Assembly (NCBI GenBank): GCA_016744995.1
Contig: JADGDG010000007.1
Location: 62,001 to 126,000 of the forward strand
Origin: Gammaproteobacteria bacterium
GTDB lineage: Bacteria > Pseudomonadota > Gammaproteobacteria > GRL18
DNA: 64,000 nt
Reading direction: 5' to 3'
Part shown: one piece after another, positions 35,829-42,587 of the stretch
Numbering within the stretch: position 1 is the first letter of the stretch
How the letters are laid out: each line of letters begins with the position of its first letter
Notes under the pieces: model-generated
The model's database searches: none
Seen by the model: the letters and a program-made list of their open reading frames with translations, nothing else
What the model was told of the DNA's origin: nothing
Translations under genes and position numbers: made by a program

Positions 35829-36264
35829 TATTTCTCACTTCATCATCAATTGAAATTGAATATTTGCTTTCAATTTCAATGCACAACTTTTCAAATCCAT
35901 CTTTTATTTCTTGACTCGTATAACCTGCCCATTCACCCAATGTCGTTGATGCAAGTTCAAGAGGCACAAGAGTGCCAATTCTTTCATAATAATTTAATCT
36001 ATTAAGACTGGCCTTACTTTCCAGATCATCAATTCTGGCTTCATTTAATCGCTCAGAACCCGTTCCACGTCCACCCGCCATATCAGATAAATGATCCATG
36101 TAACTATGCAGCCAATCCAGCATGGTAGTACCCTTGAGCACTCCACTGCTCCGGTGGCCTGAAATTGCTGATTTATCTTTGCCAACCATTTCAGCAAAAC
36201 GAGAAATGGTCGCTTCTTCACTCAACTGAGGGATCATTTCTAAAATCTTAATCACTACACCCAT
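35713..36264 (-). CDS. terminase small subunit-like protein
   Basis: 183 residues. A helix-turn-helix-like N-terminus (EATISRFAEMVGKDKSAISG) followed by GSERLNEARIDDLESKASLN and a helical C-terminus, as in Nu1/DUF1441-type small terminases. It directly precedes TerL with a long overlap. It would recognise the packaging site. It is the first late gene after the PR'-like promoter. Confidence 0.7.
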   Translation of the reverse strand: MGVVIKILEMIPQLSEEATISRFAEMVGKDKSAISGHRSSGVLKGTTMLDWLHSYMDHLSDMAGGRGTGSERLNEARIDDLESKASLNRLNYYERIGTLVPLELASTTLGEWAGYTSQEIKDGFEKLCIEIESKYSISIDDEVRNNVAGTTVERIKSYGLKLGQSLGASSEAETNTSKAFPVV

Positions 36265-36383
36265 CCTTAAGTTGTTGACCCCCTATAGGCCCAGACAAAG
36301 AGACAAAAACTGCCGAGTCAGTTGCCCGTATGACAAAGATTTGTTGGGTAGTACCTAAAAGGTTTTTGAGAATATTACAGGCA

Positions 36384-36421
36384 CAAAAAAAGCCGGTTAG
36401 GTTTCCCCAATCGGCTTTTTT
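36384..36421 (-). terminator. tR'-like terminator downstream of the late promoter
   Basis: On the minus strand AAAAAGCCG and CGGCTTTTTTT enclose further pairing (TTGGG with CCTAA). It begins about 18 nt after the promoter -10 element, so unmodified polymerase should stop there. This is the lambda tR' arrangement. Confidence 0.8.
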
Positions 36422-36438
36422 GTCAAAGTACAGGAAAC

Positions 36439-36468
36439 ATACTACATCTTGATCGTTCAAGATGTCAA
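36439..36468 (-). promoter_or_regulatory. late promoter (PR'-like) with palindromic spacer
   Basis: Minus-strand TTGACA (36463-36468) and TAGTAT (36439-36444) are separated by exactly 18 nt. The spacer (36445-36462) with the next two bases is a perfect palindrome, CATCTTGA-ACGA-TCAAGATG (36445-36464). In lambda, the Q binding element also lies between -35 and -10 of PR'. It lies just after the Q-like gene and before the tR'-like terminator. Confidence 0.75.
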
Positions 36469-36482
36469 CATTTTTTTAATTA

Positions 36483-36845
36483 TTATTTCAAGTCACACAG
36501 CCTGCCGTCAATCCATGACACTGCAACTTTTACATAAGTCTGATATCTTCCTAAAGGAATACAACAATTTACTGCACCACTCCTGTCGTTATCACCAAAG
36601 AAATATTTACTCATAAGAACGCCATGAATATCAGAATATTTTATTGACATCTCACCAACTAAGCGATCAACGTGTTCAGCGTGAGGATCATCAGGTGTTT
36701 CATGAAAGCCACCTCCAAACTCCCTGGTGTGTGCTGAACTTGTTGGATAGTTCAGTTCTTTCAGGCCACAACCATCACGCCGCCATCTCACCCAATGTTT
36801 TAACTGCCGATCTGCTTCTGGAAATTCTATACACACGTTATTCAT
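36483..36845 (-). CDS. Q-like late antiterminator
   Basis: 120 residues. The pattern LKHWVRWRRDGCGLKELNYP, then EHVDRLVGEMSIKYSDIHGV, LMSKYFFGD and LGRYQTYVKVAVSWIDGRL resembles small phage antitermination Q-type proteins (a sigma-4-like helical fold). Position supports it strongly: last early gene, followed at once by the promoter-terminator pair that such proteins act on. Confidence 0.65.
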   Translation of the reverse strand: MNNVCIEFPEADRQLKHWVRWRRDGCGLKELNYPTSSAHTREFGGGFHETPDDPHAEHVDRLVGEMSIKYSDIHGVLMSKYFFGDNDRSGAVNCCIPLGRYQTYVKVAVSWIDGRLCDLK

Positions 36846-37026
36846 CTCCCTTGTGTTGCCATGCCCGACATGAGCCGTATTGATTTTTCTGGTTTTTTAG
36901 ACTGCATTGGTATTCATTCCATGCCAGGTGTTCTCCTCGATGTTGACAGCTCTCACAACCTGATTGTTGTTTGATTTCATAACATTCCATCCAATAAACT
37001 TTTTCAAATGTCGGGTCATGATGCAT
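36838..37026 (-). CDS. small Cys-rich phage protein
   Basis: 62 residues with CESCQHRGEHLAWNEYQCSL and SCRAW, possibly one zinc site. It overlaps the Q-like gene by 8 nt and follows the O-like gene closely, so it is part of the early operon. Function unknown. Confidence 0.5.
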   Translation of the reverse strand: MHHDPTFEKVYWMECYEIKQQSGCESCQHRGEHLAWNEYQCSLKNQKNQYGSCRAWQHKGDE

Positions 37027-37028
37027 GA

Positions 37029-37907
37029 TTATTCACCCTCAGATTTTCTTTCTAATCTTTTTCTCGCCTCGTCATAAGTTTCCCCGACATCGGCATGTTT
37101 ATCGATATATTCTTTGGATAATTGAGTTGTTTTTTTATTTGGGTTTATCATTTTTGTTTCCAGCACATCAAATTTTTCTCTCAAACTTCTGGGTGACAAA
37201 ATATTGCTTTTCCAGAAATCATCTTGATTGGCCCAAATAAAAACAGCTTCAATTTGTTCACAGGTTCGATTGTCTTTTTCACGCATTATGCGAATCGTGT
37301 CAGACCAGTTTGACCAGTTCGGTTCCAAACAATTTTTATTCAGAATTTTTATTCTTTTATAAAAAAACATCGAAAATAAAATATTCTCGTCGGTGATTTT
37401 AATCCCCAACTCAGTACTTTCTTTCTTTTCAGTACTTTCTAAAAGATCAGTACTTTCTAAAAGATCAGTACTTACTATACGTGCGGAAAAGCCAGATGAG
37501 GCTTTTCCAGATGAGGCTTTTCCAGATGAGGCTTTTCCAGATGAGGCTTTTCCGGATGAGGCTTTTATGCCATATCCGGCTTTTCCGGATGTGGCCTGTG
37601 GATAACTTTCGGGCTCATCTGATTCGAACGCCTGCGGTGTGTCATAAATAGACCAGTCTGTGGATCCACTTGCATGACGTGTATATTTTGCATATCCAAT
37701 CTTTTGCAGACGTTTCAACGATGAATACAATGCTTCTCGCCCTGATTTTCTGATAGTAGCAAGATGCTTTACTGAGACTTTCCAGTGCTCTGGTTTGCTG
37801 AGCAAATAAATCAATAACCCCAGGTCATTCCACCCGATAGATGAATCGTTGATCACTTCGTTGCTCAAAAGTGTAAAATTATTCTGTCTGTTAATTCGAA
37901 AAATCAT
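37029..37907 (-). CDS. O-like replication initiator with internal origin repeats
   Basis: 292 residues. N-terminal winged helix-turn-helix: FTLLSNEVINDSSIGWNDLG, LLIYLLSKPEHWKVSVKHLA, ALYSSLKRLQKIGYAKY. The middle (about residues 115-172) is low-complexity: (K)ASSG units in tandem and then STDLLE/STEKKE units, which are direct consequences of DNA repeats. The C-terminal part resembles replication proteins with VFIWANQDDFWKSNILSPR. It would bind the origin within its own gene, as lambda O does. No helicase loader (P-like) gene is seen next to it. Confidence 0.75.
   Translation of the reverse strand: MIFRINRQNNFTLLSNEVINDSSIGWNDLGLLIYLLSKPEHWKVSVKHLATIRKSGREALYSSLKRLQKIGYAKYTRHASGSTDWSIYDTPQAFESDEPESYPQATSGKAGYGIKASSGKASSGKASSGKASSGKASSGFSARIVSTDLLESTDLLESTEKKESTELGIKITDENILFSMFFYKRIKILNKNCLEPNWSNWSDTIRIMREKDNRTCEQIEAVFIWANQDDFWKSNILSPRSLREKFDVLETKMINPNKKTTQLSKEYIDKHADVGETYDEARKRLERKSEGE
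37412..37483. repeat. four 18-bp tandem iterons, candidate replication origin
   Basis: Four 18-bp units start at 37412, 37430, 37448 and 37466; the two central ones are identical (CAGTACTTTCTAAAAGAT) and the outer two keep CAGTACTT. The region beyond (37325-37400) is very AT-rich. Unit size and number equal those of lambda ori. They lie inside the O-like gene. Confidence 0.75.
37492..37566. repeat. five 15-bp tandem repeats inside the O-like gene
   Basis: Four perfect copies of CCAGATGAGGCTTTT and a fifth with one change (CCGGATG...), with degenerate copies after it. They code for a KASSG repeat on the minus strand. They lie beside the 18-bp iterons and probably belong to the same origin. 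Confidence 0.75.
37597..37605 (-). promoter_or_regulatory. perfect DnaA box
   Basis: TTATCCACA on the minus strand, the consensus 9-mer, 31 bp from the 15-bp repeat array in the O-like gene. One match can occur by chance, but the position supports a role for host DnaA at the origin. Confidence 0.55.
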
Positions 37908-37993
37908 TTTCTGCTTCTTAACCTCTTTTAAATAAGCAAAGGGAGTTTCTTTGCAATATTGATTACAATTTTTTCAGGCGTCAAAACGCTCAG

Positions 37994-38022
37994 GTTAATA
38001 CGGACAATATGTCTGTATTAAC
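37994..38022. promoter_or_regulatory. 29-bp near-perfect inverted repeat upstream of the O-like gene
   Basis: GTTAATACGGAC-aatat-GTCTGTATTAAC: 12-bp arms with one mismatch and a 5-bp centre. It lies in the 145-nt gap before the O-like gene and is a likely protein-binding site. Confidence 0.6.
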
Positions 38023-38052
38023 TCTCTTGTGATGATTTGTTTTTAGTGGTCA

Positions 38053-38211
38053 CTAGGTGTCAGGGCGTGGAATTGCATAGTTGAAATGCGCTAGTAGGCA
38101 TTGCAATGGTGATCGAATCAGGATCACAAGAGCGATTTCAATAGCTTTAAAATATTTTTTTACTATGGAGCGAATAATTAGAAAGAAAATTAATAATATA
38201 AATATCATCAT
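38053..38211 (-). CDS. small membrane protein
   Basis: 52 residues beginning MMIFILLIFFLIIRSIVKKY: one N-terminal membrane helix, then a second hydrophobic stretch AIEIALVILI. Start overlaps the upstream stop (ATGA), which supports coupled translation. Confidence 0.5.
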   Translation of the reverse strand: MMIFILLIFFLIIRSIVKKYFKAIEIALVILIRSPLQCLLAHFNYAIPRPDT

Positions 38212-39416
38212 GATTGCGACTCATTGATGACGCCATTCATGTACCAAACCGGACTGAGCTGCTTAAATATTTTTTGAAAACAAACTGCGTGCTCAAATTC
38301 TCTCGTTATGCATATTATAGCAATATCACATTGTTCCCACTGCCCGCGCTTTGCTTTTATTGTTGTAGTTTCGTCTTTCAAGTATAGATTTAGTTTTTTT
38401 GCTGGAAAGCATATCTGACTGTCGTGTCGATTCATTAATTTTTGAAACCATTTCCGCTGTGGTGTGGCGGGTAACACAATAATAACCGTGTCGAGTTCTT
38501 GATCTTCAAATTTTGACAACATTTCATTAACTGCCATATTGATAGATTCATCATCTGTTGATCCATATGCCGGCTTTATAAATAAATGCTTATCCCAGGG
38601 CTTTTTCAACTCATCAGAGATTGATATAACGTAACCCCAGAAACCATCCGCTGACAAATCTAAATCCATGTATGGTGCCGGAGCAGGATCAAGGCGAAAT
38701 GTTTGACGGGCCATTTCTTCCAGATGCTCAATGCGCAATATGTCGGTACTGTTTTTTTTGAGCTCAGCTTCAGTGGTGATGGACGGAAGATTCGTAGACC
38801 ATATAACTGATCGTTTACCCTGCATGTCTGGTGAGCTCACAACTCCATTTTCTTCCATTTTGTCAATGAGTCTTGCAGCTCGGTTATAACCGATTTTAAA
38901 ATGACGTTGTAAATTTGATATAAGAGCACGTTGGGTATTGATTACATGACATTCTGCAAGTTCATAAATATTATCTGGATCATCTTTAACCGGATCTTTA
39001 GGGGGCGTTTTTTTGCTATCAACAATACCTTTAATTTCTTTTGCTGTGGGTTGCTCTTTGCCTGATGATTTTTGTGCTTCAATCCATGTTTGATTTTGTT
39101 CTTCAGCCGGCAGTTTAGATAATTCTCTGGCTTGAGATTCTTTGAGCGGTACAACTTGTACCGTTATGTTACTGATAACTTTTGATGCAGAAATTAACTT
39201 CCGTGCATAATTATCACCAAAACCCCAAATGTTTTTGCAATAATCTTTAAATGTATCATGGTTTTCTGGATATAATTTTGAGTCTCGTATTTCTATCAAT
39301 GCATCAGCAACAAGTGCAATCATGTGCATGCCATTGCGAATAATATTTTCACATTCAATCAAACGTGCTGCTTTACGTATAGCAATATCATTTAATTTTT
39401 CCTGATTCATGATCAT
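38208..39416 (-). CDS. phage protein with FtsK-gamma winged helix and Dam-like C-terminus
   Basis: 402 residues. N-terminal about 1-110 is helical (EIRDSKLYPENHDTFKDYCK, then WGFGDNYARKLISASKVISN), like phage proteins related to DUF3102. Residues about 150-205 (LISNLQRHFKIGYNRAARLI, DKMEENGVVS) are an FtsK-gamma winged helix, which binds KOPS-like DNA in FtsK. Residues about 230-402 (DPAPAPYMDLDLSADGFWGY, VIIVLPATPQRKWFQKLM, CDIAIICITREFEHAVCF) look like a phage Dam-type methyltransferase fold without a clear DPPY motif, so it may be inactive. Both gene borders are ATGA overlaps. Confidence 0.6.
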   Translation of the reverse strand: MIMNQEKLNDIAIRKAARLIECENIIRNGMHMIALVADALIEIRDSKLYPENHDTFKDYCKNIWGFGDNYARKLISASKVISNITVQVVPLKESQARELSKLPAEEQNQTWIEAQKSSGKEQPTAKEIKGIVDSKKTPPKDPVKDDPDNIYELAECHVINTQRALISNLQRHFKIGYNRAARLIDKMEENGVVSSPDMQGKRSVIWSTNLPSITTEAELKKNSTDILRIEHLEEMARQTFRLDPAPAPYMDLDLSADGFWGYVISISDELKKPWDKHLFIKPAYGSTDDESINMAVNEMLSKFEDQELDTVIIVLPATPQRKWFQKLMNRHDSQICFPAKKLNLYLKDETTTIKAKRGQWEQCDIAIICITREFEHAVCFQKIFKQLSPVWYMNGVINESQS

Positions 39417-39535
39417 AATATCAGTTTCTTTTTAACGATGATTGACAACCAGCCGCAGTACATCACTACCAGACGAATTGGAATATAAAGTGCAGCTAAA
39501 ATGAGTGTTTTCCATTGGTATTCTTTGTAGTTCAA
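39413..39535 (-). CDS. small membrane protein with TTG start
   Basis: 40 residues, one membrane helix (TLILAALYIPIRLVVMYCGW). The TTG start overlaps the upstream TGA stop, and its own TGA overlaps the next ATG. The two 4-nt overlaps are the main evidence that it is real. Confidence 0.5.
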   Translation of the reverse strand: MNYKEYQWKTLILAALYIPIRLVVMYCGWLSIIVKKKLIL

Positions 39536-39912
39536 CTCAAGTGAACTCTCGAAATTGTAGTTGTAATTTTAGGTGCTAGTTTTGAGCGTCTTTTGTGCTC
39601 TGCCCTGGCATCATCATGACCCAACATTAATGTACCAACAAAAAAGATAATGCCTAATGCTTTGCTGGCTTTGGTAATTTTTACCAGGCCATTTGCCACG
39701 GCAATTGCAATCACTTCATTATTACTTTTTGCCCGTAATTTCTGTCGAATGTTTTCATCATGACCATCAATGGTCTTATAAGCTTTGTGTAAAACAGTTG
39801 CTATCTTAGGTTTAAGCCAGCCCATACAGATATACTTGAGAATGATGACTTCTGTTTTGGTTAAATCAACCGAGTCAATCACCTCGACATGCAGTTCAGT
39901 ATTAATGGTCAT
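39532..39912 (-). CDS. LuxR-type HTH protein with C-terminal membrane segment
   Basis: 126 residues from the ATG at 39912, which has AAGGAG 5 nt upstream. Residues about 15-75 are a GerE/LuxR helix-turn-helix (LTKTEVIILKYICMGWLKPK, then IATVLHKAYKTIDGHDENIR). A hydrophobic stretch KALGIIFFVGTLMLG follows, then a basic tail. A DNA-binding domain with a single C-terminal membrane anchor and no receiver domain is unusual. It heads the block of coupled replication genes. Confidence 0.65.
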   Translation of the reverse strand: MTINTELHVEVIDSVDLTKTEVIILKYICMGWLKPKIATVLHKAYKTIDGHDENIRQKLRAKSNNEVIAIAVANGLVKITKASKALGIIFFVGTLMLGHDDARAEHKRRSKLAPKITTTISRVHLS

Positions 39913-39999
39913 CACCACTCCTTTTCTACTTAAAATAAATTGAAAACCCCTATGTTATGATTGAGTTACCACACCTAACCAATAACAAAGGAATTTTCA

Positions 40000-40389
40000 A
40001 TGTCTATTGCCTCACCCGAAGAAACCCGAAAAGAACAATATTTACGCATCCTGAAACAAAAACATATTGACCAGGATGATTATGAAGCTGCTCGTTACCT
40101 TAAAGATAATGGTTATACAGACTCACACATCAGTTTTTCAAAAATTAAGAGCACTCACGGTCAAGTCAACAATGTTATATGGAAAGGCCCTAGTTCTAAT
40201 GGGCTTGATTTTATTGATGAATTGGAGTCAGAAATAGATCAGGCCAATCACCCATCCCAACACAGAATAAGTGATATAAAGCAACAAACAACAAGGCTCA
40301 GGGAGTGGCACGAGACATTTTGGGGGAAAGTGATCTTTACTCTTGCCTTTTCCTTCATTAGCATCGCTCTTACATTTATTTTCTTGTGA
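40000..40389 (+). CDS. tail-anchored hypothetical protein, plus strand
   Basis: 129 residues, soluble charged N-terminus and a C-terminal membrane helix (VIFTLAFSFISIALTFIFL). AAAGGAATTTTCA precedes the ATG. It stands against the early minus-strand transcript. Its upstream region resembles that of the plus-strand gene at 41050. Possible lysogenic gene. Confidence 0.55.
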   Translation: MSIASPEETRKEQYLRILKQKHIDQDDYEAARYLKDNGYTDSHISFSKIKSTHGQVNNVIWKGPSSNGLDFIDELESEIDQANHPSQHRISDIKQQTTRLREWHETFWGKVIFTLAFSFISIALTFIFL

Positions 40390-40566
40390 ATTTTTGTGTT
40401 CATTCAACGTTTGACTGATCTCATTTCTAATTTTTAATTCTGTTTTAAGAATCGACCATCGTGTTCTTGGCATTGGTTTTTTTTCATTTCTTTTGGCTGT
40501 TTTTTTTAACCAACTCGGTGATGCTCTATCACGAATTGCGTAAGTGGTTTTATCTAAACTTGGCAT
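40228..40566 (-). CDS. small basic early protein (C-terminal part uncertain)
   Basis: 112 residues; the first 65 or so (DKTTYAIRDRASPSWLKKTA, then WSILKTELKIRNEISQTL) look genuine. The last 50 are read antisense to the plus-strand gene at 40000-40389. The leader has a CGGGgtgttCCCG hairpin, and CGAAAAGAGA lies before the ATG, as in the next minus-strand gene upstream. Moderate doubt about the 3' end. Confidence 0.4.
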   Translation of the reverse strand: MPSLDKTTYAIRDRASPSWLKKTAKRNEKKPMPRTRWSILKTELKIRNEISQTLNEHKNSQENKCKSDANEGKGKSKDHFPPKCLVPLPEPCCLLLYITYSVLGWVIGLIYF

Positions 40567-40647
40567 ATAAATCTCTTTTCGGGAACACCCCGTTTTATTT
40601 TATCTGAAGAAATGTCAGGTTGGATCATGCCTAAAGAAGCCAGAGAA

Positions 40648-40830
40648 CTATGATTTTTTGAGGCGCTTAATTTTAAATTTAAGAATAGCTCTCTCAGTTT
40701 TCATCTTTTTTATCTGAGCTTTCACAGTTGATGTTATGCGTCTCGATTTCATTTTGACAATACCACAAGCCTTATCAAGCGCTTCAATATCTTCAAATTT
40801 AACTGCTGTTTTTTTCTTTTTGCTCATCAT
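40648..40830 (-). CDS. small very basic early protein
   Basis: 60 residues, Lys-rich at both ends (MMSKKKKTAVKFEDIEALDK; AILKFKIKRLKKS). The leader carries the palindrome GGGGAAGCTTCCCC and CGAAAAGAGAAG before the ATG. Possibly a nucleic-acid-binding early regulator; an N-like antiterminator is conceivable but unsupported by a visible motif. Confidence 0.45.
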   Translation of the reverse strand: MMSKKKKTAVKFEDIEALDKACGIVKMKSRRITSTVKAQIKKMKTERAILKFKIKRLKKS

Positions 40831-41049
40831 CTTCTCTTTTCGGGGAAGCTTCCCCGTTTTGTTTGTGCCTGGCTTTGTTATTCTTTAATCATGGAAAAAC
40901 AAAGCACTCAAATAAAATTGAAAATCCCGGTGTGTTATTATTGGTTCACCACAAACAAACAATTAACACAGCGAATAAAGGAGTTTTCAATGATCGAACC
41001 CTATTTAATCATCTTGCTTTAACCACTTTTATTTTTAAGGAAAAAATAT

Positions 41050-41442
41050 ATGGCGCTTTTTGATAACATTGACAAACTCATCAATGAACATGGCTCATCC
41101 ACGATTCTACGAGAGCGCTTATTGCTGGCGAGCGACAAGTATTCTTTGCTTGAAAATGAGAAATTGAAGCTTCTTGAGAAGATAAAAATTCTGGAGGCGC
41201 ATAGTCAAACACTTAAGCTCGATCTTGAGCAAGCAAAAGTTCAGATAAGGGACCTCGATAAACAACTCTCTCATTCTCATAATGTCAATCCTGATGGTTA
41301 TGTATGCGACCATTGTGGTAGCAGTAATTTAAAGCGAACCGGAAGTCGTTCCGATCCAACATTTGGTGATTTAGGTGTCAAACAAAAATTATTCATTTGC
41401 AATAAATGTGGTAAAGAAAGCGCCTTTACTCCCGAGCCTTAA
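41050..41442 (+). CDS. coiled-coil zinc-ribbon protein
   Basis: 130 residues. Residues about 25-80 are coiled coil (LEKIKILEAHSQTLKLDLEQ). The C-terminus is a zinc ribbon, CDHCGSSNLKRTGS ... FICNKCGKES (two CxxC). Similar proteins occur in prophages. It converges on the Cro-like gene (20-nt gap). Function unknown. Confidence 0.6.
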   Translation: MALFDNIDKLINEHGSSTILRERLLLASDKYSLLENEKLKLLEKIKILEAHSQTLKLDLEQAKVQIRDLDKQLSHSHNVNPDGYVCDHCGSSNLKRTGSRSDPTFGDLGVKQKLFICNKCGKESAFTPEP

Positions 41443-41462
41443 TGATTTCATACGATTGTTTT

Positions 41463-41684
41463 CTAGGCTGATTGCTGGGTTTTTGGTAGAAAAATATCTG
41501 GACGAAGTTCATTTCGAGTCACTTGATGATTTGTAGCTTCCTCAATCAATCTGAAAAAACCAACACCAACTTTTCTGTGACCATATGCTAGTTGAGACAA
41601 GTAAGCTGGAGATGTATTTATATTCTCAGCAAGTGCCTCTCTTTCAGATTTGTTTAGTTTTGTGTAGTAAGTTTTTAAGTCCAT
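41463..41684 (-). CDS. Cro / YdaS-type regulator
   Basis: 73 residues from the ATG at 41684 (MDLKTYYTKLNKSEREALAE), which fits the family better than the upstream extension. NINTSPAYLSQLAYGHRKVG is the helix-turn-helix of YdaS/Cro-like proteins, and FRLIEEATNHQVTRNELRPD is the usual C-terminal end. First gene of the minus-strand early operon, directly under the PR-like promoter. Confidence 0.75.
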   Translation of the reverse strand: MDLKTYYTKLNKSEREALAENINTSPAYLSQLAYGHRKVGVGFFRLIEEATNHQVTRNELRPDIFLPKTQQSA

Positions 41685-41715
41685 ATCGTCATCTTTTATA
41701 TTTGTATTTAAATTA

Positions 41716-41744
41716 ACTGTATAGCAATGCGCTACCCTAGTCAA
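41716..41744 (-). promoter_or_regulatory. PR-like early promoter
   Basis: Minus-strand TTGACT (41739-41744), 17-nt spacer, TACAGT (41716-41721). Operator copy 1 lies in the spacer and touches the -10; operator copy 2 touches the -35. It drives the Cro-like gene. Confidence 0.65.
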
Positions 41745-41784
41745 TAGCGAAGCGCTTGTTTTTATAAATATAGCGCTTTGCTAT
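41721..41784. promoter_or_regulatory. OR-like operator region (three 15-bp sites)
   Basis: Three sites of form ATAGC-N5-GCTAY: ATAGCAATGCGCTAC (41721-41735), ATAGCGAAGCGCTTG (41744-41758) and ATAGCGCTTTGCTAT (41770-41784, perfect arms). They lie between the divergent repressor and Cro-like genes. Confidence 0.8.
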
Positions 41785-41793
41785 CATGGTAAT

Positions 41794-42522
41794 ATGAACA
41801 CTATTGAAGAAATCAGATATCAAAATCTTATGGATTTACTGGATGAGTACGGCAGTCAAGTAAAGCTTGGTGAGGCTATTGATACTAACCCAAAATACAT
41901 AAGCCAAATAAAAAACAAATACCTTTATAAAGGTAAGGAAAGAAGTGTTGGCAATGATTTGGCCAGAAAAATTGAAGTTAATCTAGGCAAGCCAAAGGGT
42001 TGGTTTGATCAACATAAAGTCACCGACGAAGAAAATATCGGGGCAAGCACATTAATGGAACAGACCGTTCGAACAAGCGACATAGATAAATTTTGTTTAA
42101 GACTTAAAGAAGACTACCATGCTCCAGCTGATTCTGTTTTAAAAGCAATAGATGCCTTACTGGCTATACGCCTTGAAGATGATGTCCAGCAAAGAATAAA
42201 TAAAGAATGGATAAAAATAAATCATCAAAAAAAACTGATGAAAGAAAAAGAAGTTTTTAATAATTCCAAAGAAAAGGAGTTACTACTTAAAGAAGAAACA
42301 TTAAACAATAATCGTGAACTTTGTCGCAAAGAAACATCTGTAATCTTTGATTCTGCGATTGCCAATGCAATGAGAAGTATTGATGACAAAATAATGTCGA
42401 TAAAAATCAAGCAGTCCATTGTTGATAACATTGCACGTTTTTATGAATTATATAAATCAAATGGCAATTTATTTAAAAATAATTCACTTAGTTCTGCTGA
42501 CAACAAAAGTGATTGGTTTTAA
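41794..42522 (+). CDS. prophage repressor (CI position), no S24 domain
   Basis: 242 residues. N-terminal HTH: LMDLLDEYGSQVKLGEAIDT, NPKYISQIKNKY and ARKIEVNLGKPKGWFDQ, as in XRE-type phage repressors. The C-terminal part is helical, with a charged coiled coil (about 130-185), and lacks the Ala-Gly cleavage site and the Ser/Lys catalytic motifs of LexA/CI peptidases. The repressor must therefore be inactivated in another way. No SD is visible before the ATG. Confidence 0.75.
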   Translation: MNTIEEIRYQNLMDLLDEYGSQVKLGEAIDTNPKYISQIKNKYLYKGKERSVGNDLARKIEVNLGKPKGWFDQHKVTDEENIGASTLMEQTVRTSDIDKFCLRLKEDYHAPADSVLKAIDALLAIRLEDDVQQRINKEWIKINHQKKLMKEKEVFNNSKEKELLLKEETLNNNRELCRKETSVIFDSAIANAMRSIDDKIMSIKIKQSIVDNIARFYELYKSNGNLFKNNSLSSADNKSDWF

Positions 42523-42536
42523 TTAACCCCAGGCAT

Positions 42537-42560
42537 AAAAAACCACCAGAGCGGTGGATT
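42537..42560 (-). terminator. intrinsic terminator of the retropepsin operon
   Basis: On the minus strand CCACC-gctct-GGTGG followed by T6. It lies between the convergent repressor and retropepsin-like genes. Confidence 0.7.
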
Positions 42561-42587
42561 GAGGTCTTTTATGATTTTTACTTCTGA

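Noticed and set aside
36248..36460. 70-residue minus-strand frame between the Q-like gene and TerS
   Set aside because: It reads through the late promoter and the tR'-like terminator and has no ribosome site, so it is a chance frame over regulatory DNA.
36265..36482. cos packaging site upstream of TerS
   Set aside because: The lambda-type terminase predicts a cos site near here, but no sequence I can identify as cos or a small-terminase binding array is visible.
37412..37566. Tandem repeats resembling a small CRISPR array
   Set aside because: Units are contiguous with no unique spacers, keep the reading frame of the O-like gene and have no cas genes nearby. Origin iterons fit better.
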